Of a stretch of 33,854 nt of DNA, positions 15,197 to 22,845 are shown in pieces; position 1 is the stretch's first letter, and the number at the start of each line of letters is the position of its first letter. The DNA is from Bacteroidales bacterium. GTDB lineage: Bacteria > Bacteroidota > Bacteroidia > Bacteroidales > UBA7960. A program made the translations under genes and the position numbers. The DNA is taken from positions 1 through 33,854 of the forward strand of contig SLSG01000177.1 of NCBI GenBank assembly GCA_007130545.1, in the 5' to 3' direction. The notes below the pieces were generated by a model. The model was given only the letters and a program-made list of their open reading frames with translations. It was not told where the DNA came from and did no database searches.

Positions 15197-16501
15197 TCAG
15201 GCCCGGGTCCTGTCCAGATCCAGCACGATGCCGATGATGCGCCCGTCGCGGGACGGCTTGCCATCTGCATAGGTGGCATTGGAGAATATCCGCCGCTCCT
15301 GGCCGGAGCGGGTCAAAATCCGATAGGAAATGGAGAGCTTGTCCGACTCCCCTTTTTTTACCTTTTCAATAAATTCTTTAACCCTGGGAAGGTCTTCCTT
15401 TACAAGCTGCTTGTAGAACTCCTCTGTGGAATAATGCCGCTGGGACCCGGAGGGCACTCCCATGATCCCAAAGAAACCCGGGGAGAATATTTTCCGGTCT
15501 GTCTTCAGGTCCCACTCCCATTCCGCGATCCCAGCCATTTTTTTGATGTGGTCCAAATGTTCCAAACCTTTCTGAAGGTTGAGCTCCAGGTTCTTGATCT
15601 CTATGACCTGCCCGAGTTTCTCTGCAATGTTCTTGATCAGGATCTTTTCATTGATATGAAACGGGTCCTTGTTCAAAATTGGTTTATCTTCCAGGTAGCC
15701 CACCCGCAGAGAGCCCAGCTTCCTGCTCTGCCCCTTAATGGGAACAGTGTACGTCCACCTTGTATCCTGGAAGTTTTTTGAGGCATAGCGCAGGTCCCCG
15801 AAGGTGATTTCCACCCAGGCATCCCCGGGAAACTTCAGTCCGAACGGGATAATCTCCAGCGATCGCTCAAATATGGTATCAAAGGAGATCCCCGGTACAT
15901 TGGTAATATCCGATATGTCAAACAGGCAGTCCAGCTGCTGTACCTTCTGGTTTAAATTAATCGTCAGATTGTGAAGTTTTTCCTCTGCCTTTTTCTGTTC
16001 AGAAATATCCGTCATCACGATGATGGCCCCTGGCATATGGTCATGCAAGGCATCCAGGTAACTGATGTTCAGGCTGGCCCAAAACATCTCCCCGTTCCCC
16101 CTTACCATCTGCACCTCTTCCCGGTGAGAGCAGCCCGGACGCTTAAGCTCGTAAGGCAACCCCAGCTTCTTGGCTTCCACGGGACTCAACACAAAATCCA
16201 GTATAGAACGGTTCAACATGGTCTGGGGCCTGGCTTTGAAGATGGTACAGGCACATTTGTTTATGAACCTGACCTGGTCTTTATCATCCGTAAAGATGAG
16301 GCCCTCGTTCATATTGGTTATCAACTTGTTGTACCTTTCTTCACTTTGTTTTAGCTGCAAAAAGCTCTGGTCACGCTCAGACAGATGCTTTTCCAGGGTC
16401 ATTCGATGGCGCCGCTTTTTACCCTGCTTGTAAATCAAAAAAATAGCCAGGGTGGCCAACCAAAGGAACAGAAAAAACAGGGCTAAAAAATTCCAGTGCA
16501 T
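15197..16501 (-). CDS. Membrane-anchored PAS-GAF-PAS sensor protein without output domain
   Basis: This 434-residue protein has one N-terminal membrane helix (about 4-24, FLALFFLFLWLATLAIFLIY), then a coiled coil (34-55). PAS 1 follows at about 56-170 (YNKLITNMNEGLIFTDDKDQ, ending IIVMTDISEQKKAEE). A GAF-like segment typical of archaeal and Bacteroidota sensor kinases spans about 190-310 (LDCLFDISDITNVPG, LGSLRVGYLEDKP). A second PAS runs to the end (EWEWDLKTDRKIFSPG, IGIVLDLDRTRA). In relatives a histidine kinase core usually follows; here the frame stops right after the last PAS domain, and the convergent gene ends three bases away. It may act through partners or be a remnant. It is the last gene of the dnaE-trxA-DUF58 run, 23 bases after DUF58. 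Confidence 0.82.
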   Translation of the reverse strand: MHWNFLALFFLFLWLATLAIFLIYKQGKKRRHRMTLEKHLSERDQSFLQLKQSEERYNKLITNMNEGLIFTDDKDQVRFINKCACTIFKARPQTMLNRSILDFVLSPVEAKKLGLPYELKRPGCSHREEVQMVRGNGEMFWASLNISYLDALHDHMPGAIIVMTDISEQKKAEEKLHNLTINLNQKVQQLDCLFDISDITNVPGISFDTIFERSLEIIPFGLKFPGDAWVEITFGDLRYASKNFQDTRWTYTVPIKGQSRKLGSLRVGYLEDKPILNKDPFHINEKILIKNIAEKLGQVIEIKNLELNLQKGLEHLDHIKKMAGIAEWEWDLKTDRKIFSPGFFGIMGVPSGSQRHYSTEEFYKQLVKEDLPRVKEFIEKVKKGESDKLSISYRILTRSGQERRIFSNATYADGKPSRDGRIIGIVLDLDRTRA

Positions 16502-16524
16502 GGTCTTGAGTGCTTGGTAACTTA

Positions 16525-17457
16525 CTAATGAAGCCTCGAACGCTTGATCAAAAGAGAAAGCAGGATCTTTTCAAATCCTTCATTGATGTCGGATGGCACA
16601 AAATCTATGTGGTATTGCATGCATTTGAGCCGTATCTCATTTGAGAATTTTTGCATACGGTCCACGTATTGCTTTTTGATGTCTGCAGGATTAAGCTTCA
16701 GCTCCCTGCCGGTTTCCATATCCACGAATTTCAGCGGTCGGTTCTCATAGGCAAAATCCAGTTCCCTGTCCTTTTCATAAACATGGAAAAGAATGACCTC
16801 ATGCTTGTTGTGTTTCAGATGCTGCAAGGCCGAGAAGAGCTCATCCGGTTCGGAGTCATTGTCCATCATATCGGAGAATATGACCACCAAAGAACGCTTG
16901 TGGATGTTCTCGGCCAGGTAGTGTAAGAGGCTGGCGGTATTGCTGGTCTTGTTGAGCACGAAATTTTCCTTTTGGTAAAGGCGTTCCAGGTGACCAAGCA
17001 ATACTTTGTGGTGGAGGCTGCTGGACCTGGCCTGCGTATGCAGTTCCGTCTTATCGGAAACAATGCTGAGACCGACTGCGTCCCGCTGTTTGCGCAATAA
17101 AAAGGTGACCGCAGCTGCGGCCTCCACCGCAAAGGATATTTTTGAATGGGTCTGTCCCCCCTGGCCATAGGCAGGAAAGTACATGGAAGAGGAATTGTCA
17201 ATGATCAGCTGGCACCGCAGGTTGGTTTCCTCCTCAAAGCGCTTGACAAATAATTTTTCCGTCCTTGCAAAAAGCTTCCAGTCAATGTTCCGGGTACTTT
17301 CACCCGGGTTGTAAATACGGTGCTCTGCAAATTCCACAGAAAATCCATGAAAGGGACTTTTGTGAAGGCCTGTAATAAAACCTTCAACCACTTGTCTGGC
17401 AAGCAGTTCCAGGTTTCCAAAACGTCTGGGGACATCCGGGTCAATCTTTTTTATCAA
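16525..17457 (-). CDS. DUF58 / vWA-like domain protein
   Basis: This 310-residue soluble protein is a DUF58 member. The family signature FAEHRIYNPGESTRNIDWKL (43-62) is followed by ARTEKLFVKRFEEETNL and a von Willebrand A-like fold with the metal-site motif DNSSSM at 87-92 (DxSxS). A second vWA-like strand, VVIFSDMMDN, is near residue 195. Such proteins usually work with a MoxR-type AAA ATPase in chaperone-like assembly of metal-binding or envelope complexes. No MoxR gene is in this window, and the membrane-anchored vWA proteins of the usual Bacteroidota bat locus are missing too. The gene lies between trxA (16 bases upstream) and the PAS gene. Function is unknown. Confidence 0.88.
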   Translation of the reverse strand: MIKKIDPDVPRRFGNLELLARQVVEGFITGLHKSPFHGFSVEFAEHRIYNPGESTRNIDWKLFARTEKLFVKRFEEETNLRCQLIIDNSSSMYFPAYGQGGQTHSKISFAVEAAAAVTFLLRKQRDAVGLSIVSDKTELHTQARSSSLHHKVLLGHLERLYQKENFVLNKTSNTASLLHYLAENIHKRSLVVIFSDMMDNDSEPDELFSALQHLKHNKHEVILFHVYEKDRELDFAYENRPLKFVDMETGRELKLNPADIKKQYVDRMQKFSNEIRLKCMQYHIDFVPSDINEGFEKILLSLLIKRSRLH

Positions 17458-17473
17458 AGCCGGGGTGTTTTAA

Positions 17474-17791
17474 TCATAGCAAACTTTCGATTTTGCCTGC
17501 CAGTACACTTTTGGGTACGGCCCCCACCTGCTTGTCAGCGATCTCCCCGTTCTTAAAGAACAAAATGGTCGGAATGTTCCGGATACCATAGCGCATGGCC
17601 ACTTCCGGGTTGGCATCCACATCCAGTTTTCCGACAACCACTTTGTCTTTGTATTCCTCACCAATTTCCGATACAATCGGACCAACCATCCGGCAGGGGC
17701 CGCACCATTCCGCCCAAAAGTCAACCAGTACTGGCTTGTCTGTTTTCAAAACCAGCTCCTCAAAGTTGGAATCAGTAAATTCAAGTGTCAT
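17474..17791 (-). CDS. trxA: Thioredoxin
   Basis: This 105-residue protein is a single-domain cytoplasmic thioredoxin, a general disulfide reductase fed by thioredoxin reductase. The active site WCGPC has Cys30 and Cys33 inside VDFWAEWCGPCRMVGP. The cis-proline segment is IRNIPTILFFKNGE. No signal peptide is present. It lies 76 bases downstream of dnaE and 16 bases upstream of the DUF58 gene on the same strand. A TAATTTTA box (17830-17823, minus strand; one mismatch to TAnnTTTG) could give it its own promoter besides read-through from dnaE. Confidence 0.97.
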   Translation of the reverse strand: MTLEFTDSNFEELVLKTDKPVLVDFWAEWCGPCRMVGPIVSEIGEEYKDKVVVGKLDVDANPEVAMRYGIRNIPTILFFKNGEIADKQVGAVPKSVLAGKIESLL

Positions 17792-17867
17792 GATCTTAGA
17801 TTTATTTTAATATTTCTGCTTGTAAAATTAATGGATTTCCGGAGATTGAACCTGAAAAGCCAATGCT

Positions 17868-20800
17868 TTAATTCAAACGGAATTTGATGTGGTATTGTTT
17901 AAGCAGTTCCTTTAAAAAACCAAGGGGCTCCACTTTAACCTTGCGGGAAAGCAGTTCCACCGAATTGTTCTCCAGCTGGTCCTGCAAAGTGATCCTTAAC
18001 CTGGTCTTTCCCTTATGTTTGCGGATGAATCCGGTCAGGTCCGTCACCAATTCCCTGCTGATGTCGCTCACCGGCAGGACCAGGGTCAGGTTCTTCATCA
18101 TTGAGTCTTCCATCTCGCTCAACAGGCTCATGCTTTGAACCTTAACCTCAAGCTGCCTGGGATTGAACCTGTTCTCCTGTATCCTGGCCCTGAGGAACAC
18201 GTACTGCTGGTCCACCAGAAAATGTTTCATCTTCAGGTAGTCTTCCGCAAACAAGAACAATTGGTGGCTGTCAGAGTAATCTTCGATCTGAAAAGACCCA
18301 TACGGTTTCCCGTTCTTGGTGTATTTGTGGGATGAACCCGTAATGATACCGGCAAATGCTATTTCCTTGTTCCTTAATGGGTACAGGTTCTTAAGATCCC
18401 CCACGCTGGCATTGCAGAATGCCTGCATTTGTATCCTGAAGTCATCCAGGGGGTGGCCGGAAATATACATTCCGGTTACCTCCTTTTCCTGTTTCAGCAT
18501 TTCCAGCTTGTTCCACGATTCACAAACGGGTAGTTCCGGATCGGGGAACTGCACCTCATCATTCTCCTCAAATAGATTCATCTGGGAGGTGTTTTCCCGC
18601 TGAATAACCTGGTTGGTATGCCGGATGATCCGATCAATAAAACTGGTTAGCCCGTTGTCATCAGAATGAAAAAACTGTGCCCGGTGACAGTCCCTGAATC
18701 CGTCAAAAGCACCGGCCCTGGCAAGTGCTTCAAAGACCCGTTTGTTGACCGTGCGCAGATTAACCCTTTTGGCAAAATCGAAAATGTTCAGGAAAGGTCC
18801 ACCTGATCCCCGTTCCATAACGATATTCTCCACTGCCCCTTCCCCGACGCCTTTGATTGCCCCAAGCCCGAAACGGATCTCTCCCTGGGGGTTGACGACA
18901 AAATTGAAGGTACTTTCGTTGATATCCGGTCCCAGCACCGGAATTCCCTGTCGCTGGCACTCCTCCATAAAGAAGGTAATCTTCTTGATGTCGCTGAAGT
19001 TGTGTGTCAGAACTGCAGCCATGAACTCAGCCGGGTAATTCGCCTTTAGGTAGGCAGTCCGGTAGGCCACCACCGAATAGGCCGCTGAATGGGAGCGGTT
19101 GAAACCGTATTCGGCAAAACGGGCCATCACTTCAAAAATCCTTTCCGCGGTTTCCGCCCCGATCCCCTTCTTTGCCGCCCCTTCCATGAAAAAGGCTTTT
19201 TGGCGCTCCATTTCGTCCTTTTTCTTTTTCCCCATGGCCCGCCGGAGAATGTCCGCACTGGCCAGCGTAAACCCCGCCATGATCTGTGCTGCCTGCATGA
19301 TCTGCTCCTGGTAAACCATGATGCCGTAAGTCGGTTGCAGGATCTCCTCCAGCCAGGGATGGGGGTATTCTACCTTCTGCCGGCCATGCTTACGGTTGAT
19401 GTAGAGGGGAATGAACTCCATGGGGCCGGGACGGTAAAGCGCATTCATCGCAATAAGGTCCTCTATGTTGTTGGGTTTCAATTCCTTCAGGTATTCCCGC
19501 ATCCCCACAGATTCAAACTGGAAAGTTCCAATGGTGTCCCCGCGTTGATACAGGGCAAAAGTGTCCGGGTCATCCAGCGGGATCTTCTCAATGTCTATCT
19601 CGCTTCCAAAGCGCAGCTTAATGTTCTTGACGGCATCCTTGATAATGGACAGGGTTTTTAGACCCAGGAAATCCATTTTCAGCATGCCGGCCATTTCAAC
19701 AAATTTTCCCTCGTATTGGGTAACCGGAAGTTCTGAATCTTTTTGCGTGCTGAGGGGAAGCCAGTCCAAAAGATTGGTCGGTCCGATGATCACGCCGCAG
19801 GCATGTACCCCGGTCTGCCGTTTGGAGCCCTCCAGCATTTTGGCATATTTAAGCGTTTCACTGATCAGGGGGTTGGGATCGTTCAATGCCTGGGCAAGTT
19901 CCGGAACCTCCTTGTAGGCAGATGCCAGGGTGGTGTTGACCCGTTCAGGAACCAGTTTGGCCAGGCGGTCCGCCTCCGGCAGGGGAAGTTTCAATACCCT
20001 GCCCACATCCCTTATGGAGGACTTGGCGGCCATGGTCCCGAACGTGACGATCTGTGCCACACGATCCCTGCCATATTTGCTGATCACGTATTCCATCACC
20101 CGCTCCCGGCCTTCGTCATCAAAATCGATGTCAATATCCGGCATGGAGACCCTTTCAGGGTTCAGGAAACGTTCAAAAAGCAGGTTGTATTTGATTGGGT
20201 CAATTGCAGTGATGCCTGTACAATACGCCACCACAGACCCGGCTGCGCTTCCCCTGCCGGGTCCGACAGCCACCCCGATCGCCTTGGCCTCGTTGATGAA
20301 ATCCTGAACGATCAGGAAGTACCCGGCAAACCCCATTTCCCGGATTACCCCAAGCTCAAAGTCCAGGCGCTGCCGGACCTCATCCGACACTTCAGGATAC
20401 AAGCGGGAAGCGCCTTCATAGGAAAGGTGGGCCAGGTATTTATCCTCGGAGGAGAACTCCCCGGGCAACGGGAAGCCGGGCAGCATCACTTTTTTTGCCC
20501 TGATCTCAAAATCCTCTATCTTTCCGGCAAGTTCTGCGGTATTGGCAATGGCTTCCGGGATGTCCGCAAAAAGCCGGGCCATTTCCTCCCTGGTTTTGAG
20601 GTATTCATTGCCGGTATACTTCATGCGGTTCTCATCATCCAGGTCCTTTCCCGTCTGCAGGCACACCAGGATATCATGGGCCCTGGCATCCTCGGCATTC
20701 ACGTAATGACAATCGTTGGTGGCGATCAATTTCACTCCGTGCTTCCGCGCCAGGCTAATCAGGGCCTGATTGACGGGTTCCTGCTCCTCGAGTCCGTGCC

Positions 20801-21332
20801 GCTGCAGCTCCAGGTAAAAGTCATCTCCAAACACTTCCAGGTACTCCAGTAACAACTCCTCCGCCCTTTCAATACCTTTCTCCATAATTGCCTGCGGAAT
20901 CTCCCCGCCAAGGCATGCAGAAGAAGCGATGATCCCTTCATGGTAGCGAATCAGCAGTTCCTTGTCAATTCTGGGCGTATAATAAAAACCTTCCAGGTAG
21001 CCAAGGGACACCAGGCGGGAAAGGTTCTCATACCCCTTGCGGTTTTTAGCAAGCAGGATCATATGATATCCGCTGCGGTCCTCCCTCCCCCTTTTTTCCA
21101 TGCGGCTGCCATCTGCCACATAGACCTCACATCCGATGATGGGTTTGATTCCGATCTTTTTGGCATAGTTTGAGAAGTGAAACACCCCGTACATATTTCC
21201 GTGGTCTGTGATCGCCAGGGACTTCATGCCATCTGCAGCTGCCTTGTCCAGCAGCGGCTCTATCATCGAAGCCCCATCCAGGATGGAATATTGGGTATGT
21301 ACGTGAAAATGGGTGAAATCGGGGATACTCAT
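17868..21332 (-). CDS. dnaE: DNA polymerase III alpha subunit
   Basis: This 1154-residue protein is the replicative polymerase of the DnaE1 type. The N-terminal PHP domain (FHVHTQYSILDG with His10 and His12, LAITDHGNMYGV, KPIIGCEVYV) keeps its metal ligands, so PHP-linked proofreading is possible. The catalytic palm has GPGRGSAAGS and PDIDIDF at 398-404, with Asp401 and Asp403 at the same numbers as in E. coli. The fingers and beta-clamp-binding region follow, then a helix-hairpin-helix, an OB fold (about 965-1045, IAFAGIITGSSHKYTKNG) and a C-terminal tau-binding-like domain. Length is normal. It is divergent from rpsP and probably leads the minus-strand unit dnaE-trxA-DUF58-PAS. Confidence 0.98.
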   Translation of the reverse strand: MSIPDFTHFHVHTQYSILDGASMIEPLLDKAAADGMKSLAITDHGNMYGVFHFSNYAKKIGIKPIIGCEVYVADGSRMEKRGREDRSGYHMILLAKNRKGYENLSRLVSLGYLEGFYYTPRIDKELLIRYHEGIIASSACLGGEIPQAIMEKGIERAEELLLEYLEVFGDDFYLELQRHGLEEQEPVNQALISLARKHGVKLIATNDCHYVNAEDARAHDILVCLQTGKDLDDENRMKYTGNEYLKTREEMARLFADIPEAIANTAELAGKIEDFEIRAKKVMLPGFPLPGEFSSEDKYLAHLSYEGASRLYPEVSDEVRQRLDFELGVIREMGFAGYFLIVQDFINEAKAIGVAVGPGRGSAAGSVVAYCTGITAIDPIKYNLLFERFLNPERVSMPDIDIDFDDEGRERVMEYVISKYGRDRVAQIVTFGTMAAKSSIRDVGRVLKLPLPEADRLAKLVPERVNTTLASAYKEVPELAQALNDPNPLISETLKYAKMLEGSKRQTGVHACGVIIGPTNLLDWLPLSTQKDSELPVTQYEGKFVEMAGMLKMDFLGLKTLSIIKDAVKNIKLRFGSEIDIEKIPLDDPDTFALYQRGDTIGTFQFESVGMREYLKELKPNNIEDLIAMNALYRPGPMEFIPLYINRKHGRQKVEYPHPWLEEILQPTYGIMVYQEQIMQAAQIMAGFTLASADILRRAMGKKKKDEMERQKAFFMEGAAKKGIGAETAERIFEVMARFAEYGFNRSHSAAYSVVAYRTAYLKANYPAEFMAAVLTHNFSDIKKITFFMEECQRQGIPVLGPDINESTFNFVVNPQGEIRFGLGAIKGVGEGAVENIVMERGSGGPFLNIFDFAKRVNLRTVNKRVFEALARAGAFDGFRDCHRAQFFHSDDNGLTSFIDRIIRHTNQVIQRENTSQMNLFEENDEVQFPDPELPVCESWNKLEMLKQEKEVTGMYISGHPLDDFRIQMQAFCNASVGDLKNLYPLRNKEIAFAGIITGSSHKYTKNGKPYGSFQIEDYSDSHQLFLFAEDYLKMKHFLVDQQYVFLRARIQENRFNPRQLEVKVQSMSLLSEMEDSMMKNLTLVLPVSDISRELVTDLTGFIRKHKGKTRLRITLQDQLENNSVELLSRKVKVEPLGFLKELLKQYHIKFRLN

Positions 21333-21372
21333 CTAGGTCAAAGCGTTATTGAGGGCCCGTAAAAATATATAA

Positions 21373-21399
21373 AAATTCCGGGGAGTGGGCCCGGAATTT
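21373..21399. repeat. Hairpin in the dnaE-rpsP divergent region
   Basis: AAATTCCGGG (21373-21382) and CCCGGAATTT (21390-21399) form a perfect 10-bp stem with a 7-base loop. A second weaker stem, TTTATCA (21418-21424) with TGATAAA (21431-21437), follows. They lie 41 bases beyond the dnaE start and about 130 bases before rpsP. They could be operator sites for either gene, leader RNA structure of dnaE, or simple insulation between divergent promoters. Confidence 0.45.
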
Positions 21400-21475
21400 A
21401 TCCACAATACGGAAGTTTTTATCAAGTCCCTGATAAAGAATGAAAAGAAAGCTTTTTTATTTTGGAAAAAAACCG

Positions 21476-21483
21476 GATATTTG
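21476..21483 (+). promoter_or_regulatory. Possible promoter box for rpsP-rimM
   Basis: GATATTTG differs from TAnnTTTG only at the first base, and it is followed by GCACCCC in an AT-rich stretch 43 bases before the rpsP ATG at 21527. No TTG is found at the usual distance, but a T-rich run lies there. Confidence 0.4.
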
Positions 21484-21526
21484 CACCCCTGAATTACATG
21501 TATTATTTAATTATTCAATTACTATT

Positions 21527-22285
21527 ATGCCAACAAAAATCAGACTACAGAGAAAGGGTAAGAAGGGACAGCCTTTTTACCACTTGGTAGTTGCGGATGG
21601 TCGTGCACCCCGAGACGGAAAATTTATTGAGAGACTTGGCACTTACAACCCCATGACCCACCCTGCTACCATTGATTTGAACTTCGACAGGGCCCTTTAC
21701 TGGGTGCAGGTTGGGGCACAACCCACTGATACTGCCCGCAGCATTTTGTCCAACCAGGGCGTAATGTTCAAGCACCACCTGATCAAGGGCATCGAAAAGG
21801 GAGCCCACACAGAGGAACAGGTAGAAGAGAAATTCTCAGCCTGGATGAAGGAAAAAGCCGAAAAACTGGCCAATGCATCCAAGGAAAAAGAATTGAGCGA
21901 AAAGGAACTGGCCAAAAAACGCCTGGAGGAGGAACGCAAAATCAATGAGGCCAAAGCGGAGGAACTGTCTAAAAAACGCGCCAAGGCCAGCCTGAAATCT
22001 GAAGAGGTTGCTGAATCCCCCGAAGAGGCACCAGCGGATGAAGCTCCTGCTGCCGAAGCCAAAGAGGAAGCTCCCGTTACCGAAGCCAAAGAGGAAGCTC
22101 CTGCTACCGAAGCCAAAGAGGAAACTCCCGCGGCCGAAGCCAAGGAAGAAGCTCCTGCTACCGAAGCCAAAGAGGAAACTCCCGCGGCCGAAGCCAAGGA
22201 AGAAGCTCCTGCTGCCGAAGCCAAGGAAGAAGCTCCCGTTGATGAGGATAAAAAGGAAGAAGACAGCGGGAAGAAAGCCGAATAA
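21527..22285 (+). CDS. rpsP: Ribosomal protein S16 with long acidic repeat tail
   Basis: The ATG at 21527 gives MPTKIRLQRKGKKGQPFYHL, the normal S16 start; the longer frame from 21440 has no S16-like prefix. Residues 1-80 are the S16 domain (RLGTYNPMTHPATIDLNFDR, WVQVGAQPTDTARSILSNQG), which helps assemble the 30S subunit body. S16 of most bacteria ends near residue 80-90; this protein has 252. Residues about 100-165 form a Lys/Glu/Ala-rich helix. Residues about 172-243 are a run of nine-residue units of the type EEAPATEAK, coded by 27-bp repeats. Charged S16 extensions occur in Bacteroidota, but this tail is long and repetitive. rimM follows after 23 bases, the common rpsP-rimM pairing. Confidence 0.96.
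   Translation: MPTKIRLQRKGKKGQPFYHLVVADGRAPRDGKFIERLGTYNPMTHPATIDLNFDRALYWVQVGAQPTDTARSILSNQGVMFKHHLIKGIEKGAHTEEQVEEKFSAWMKEKAEKLANASKEKELSEKELAKKRLEEERKINEAKAEELSKKRAKASLKSEEVAESPEEAPADEAPAAEAKEEAPVTEAKEEAPATEAKEETPAAEAKEEAPATEAKEETPAAEAKEEAPAAEAKEEAPVDEDKKEEDSGKKAE
22040..22255 (+). repeat. In-frame tandem array of eight 27-bp units in rpsP, with a perfect 54-bp duplication
   Basis: Units begin at 22040, 22067, 22094, 22121, 22148, 22175, 22202 and 22229. The pair 22094-22147 is identical, base for base, to 22148-22201. Each unit codes nine residues. The last unit is the most diverged. Being a multiple of three, the array can gain or lose units without frameshift. Confidence 0.93.
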
Positions 22286-22308
22286 ACCGGAATCCATATT
22301 TCCCCCTG

Positions 22309-22845
22309 ATGCAAACGTCCGATTGTTTTTATCTGGGCTACATTAAAAAGCCATTCGGTTACAAGGGAGAGGTCAGCATTTTGCTGGATGTGGATGACCC
22401 GGGCGCATACCAGAATCTGGAATCAGTTTTCGTCCTTGTGGAGGGAAAACTGGTTCCTTTTTTTATTTCAAAGATCTCATTCCGCCCGAACAGCAACGAG
22501 GCGGTGGTCCAATTCAGAGAATCGGCATCCGAGGAGAAAGCTTTGCACATCAGTGGATGCGAACTTTACTTGCCGGTAGAATTCCTGCCGCCATTGACAG
22601 GCAATAAATTTTATTTTCACGAGGTGATTGGTTACGAGGTGCGGGAAGCAACGAGGGGAAGGATCGGCCAACTCACAGGCATATTGGACTATCCAGGCAA
22701 TCCGGTGTTCCAGGTAAATGACGGAAAAAATGAGATCCTTGTTCCTGCCAGGGATGAATTCATCCTAAAGATTGACCGGAAAGAAAAAAAACTTTTCCTG
22801 AAAACCCCGGAAGGCTTGATCGACCTTTACCTGTCAGACCTTTAA
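22309..22845 (+). CDS. rimM: Ribosome maturation factor RimM
   Basis: This 178-residue protein helps mature the 3' domain of 16S rRNA in the 30S subunit and binds S19. The N-terminal RimM beta-barrel reads FYLGYIKKPFGYKGEVSILL (5-24). The C-terminal PRC barrel has GNKFYFHEVIGYEV (near 100-113), VFQVNDGKNEILVPARDEFI and the closing LKTPEGLIDLYL. It is co-directional with rpsP with a 23-base gap. In many bacteria trmD and rplS follow rimM; here they do not. Instead the last four codons plus stop overlap the 3' end of a convergent transporter gene. Confidence 0.95.
   Translation: MQTSDCFYLGYIKKPFGYKGEVSILLDVDDPGAYQNLESVFVLVEGKLVPFFISKISFRPNSNEAVVQFRESASEEKALHISGCELYLPVEFLPPLTGNKFYFHEVIGYEVREATRGRIGQLTGILDYPGNPVFQVNDGKNEILVPARDEFILKIDRKEKKLFLKTPEGLIDLYLSDL

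Noticed and set aside
19743..20852. Open frame of 369 codons on the plus strand
   Set aside because: It lies wholly antisense to dnaE, whose motifs are intact; the predicted product shows no recognisable domain and is a shadow frame.
21440..21526. ATG at 21440 extending S16 by 29 residues
   Set aside because: The added segment is unlike any S16 N-terminus and overlaps the probable promoter; MPTKIRLQRKG at 21527 is the canonical start.
21333..21526. Riboswitch or ribosomal leader element before rpsP
   Set aside because: Two small hairpins are present, but I recognise no known riboswitch or leader motif, so only the inverted repeats are reported.
22040..22255. Regular direct repeats that could suggest a CRISPR array
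   Set aside because: The 27-bp units are contiguous with no spacers and continue the rpsP reading frame, so they are coding tandem repeats.
21697..22314. Minus-strand frame with Ala-Ser-Leu repeats
   Set aside because: It is antisense to the rpsP repeat array and mirrors its periodicity; there is no independent sign of coding.
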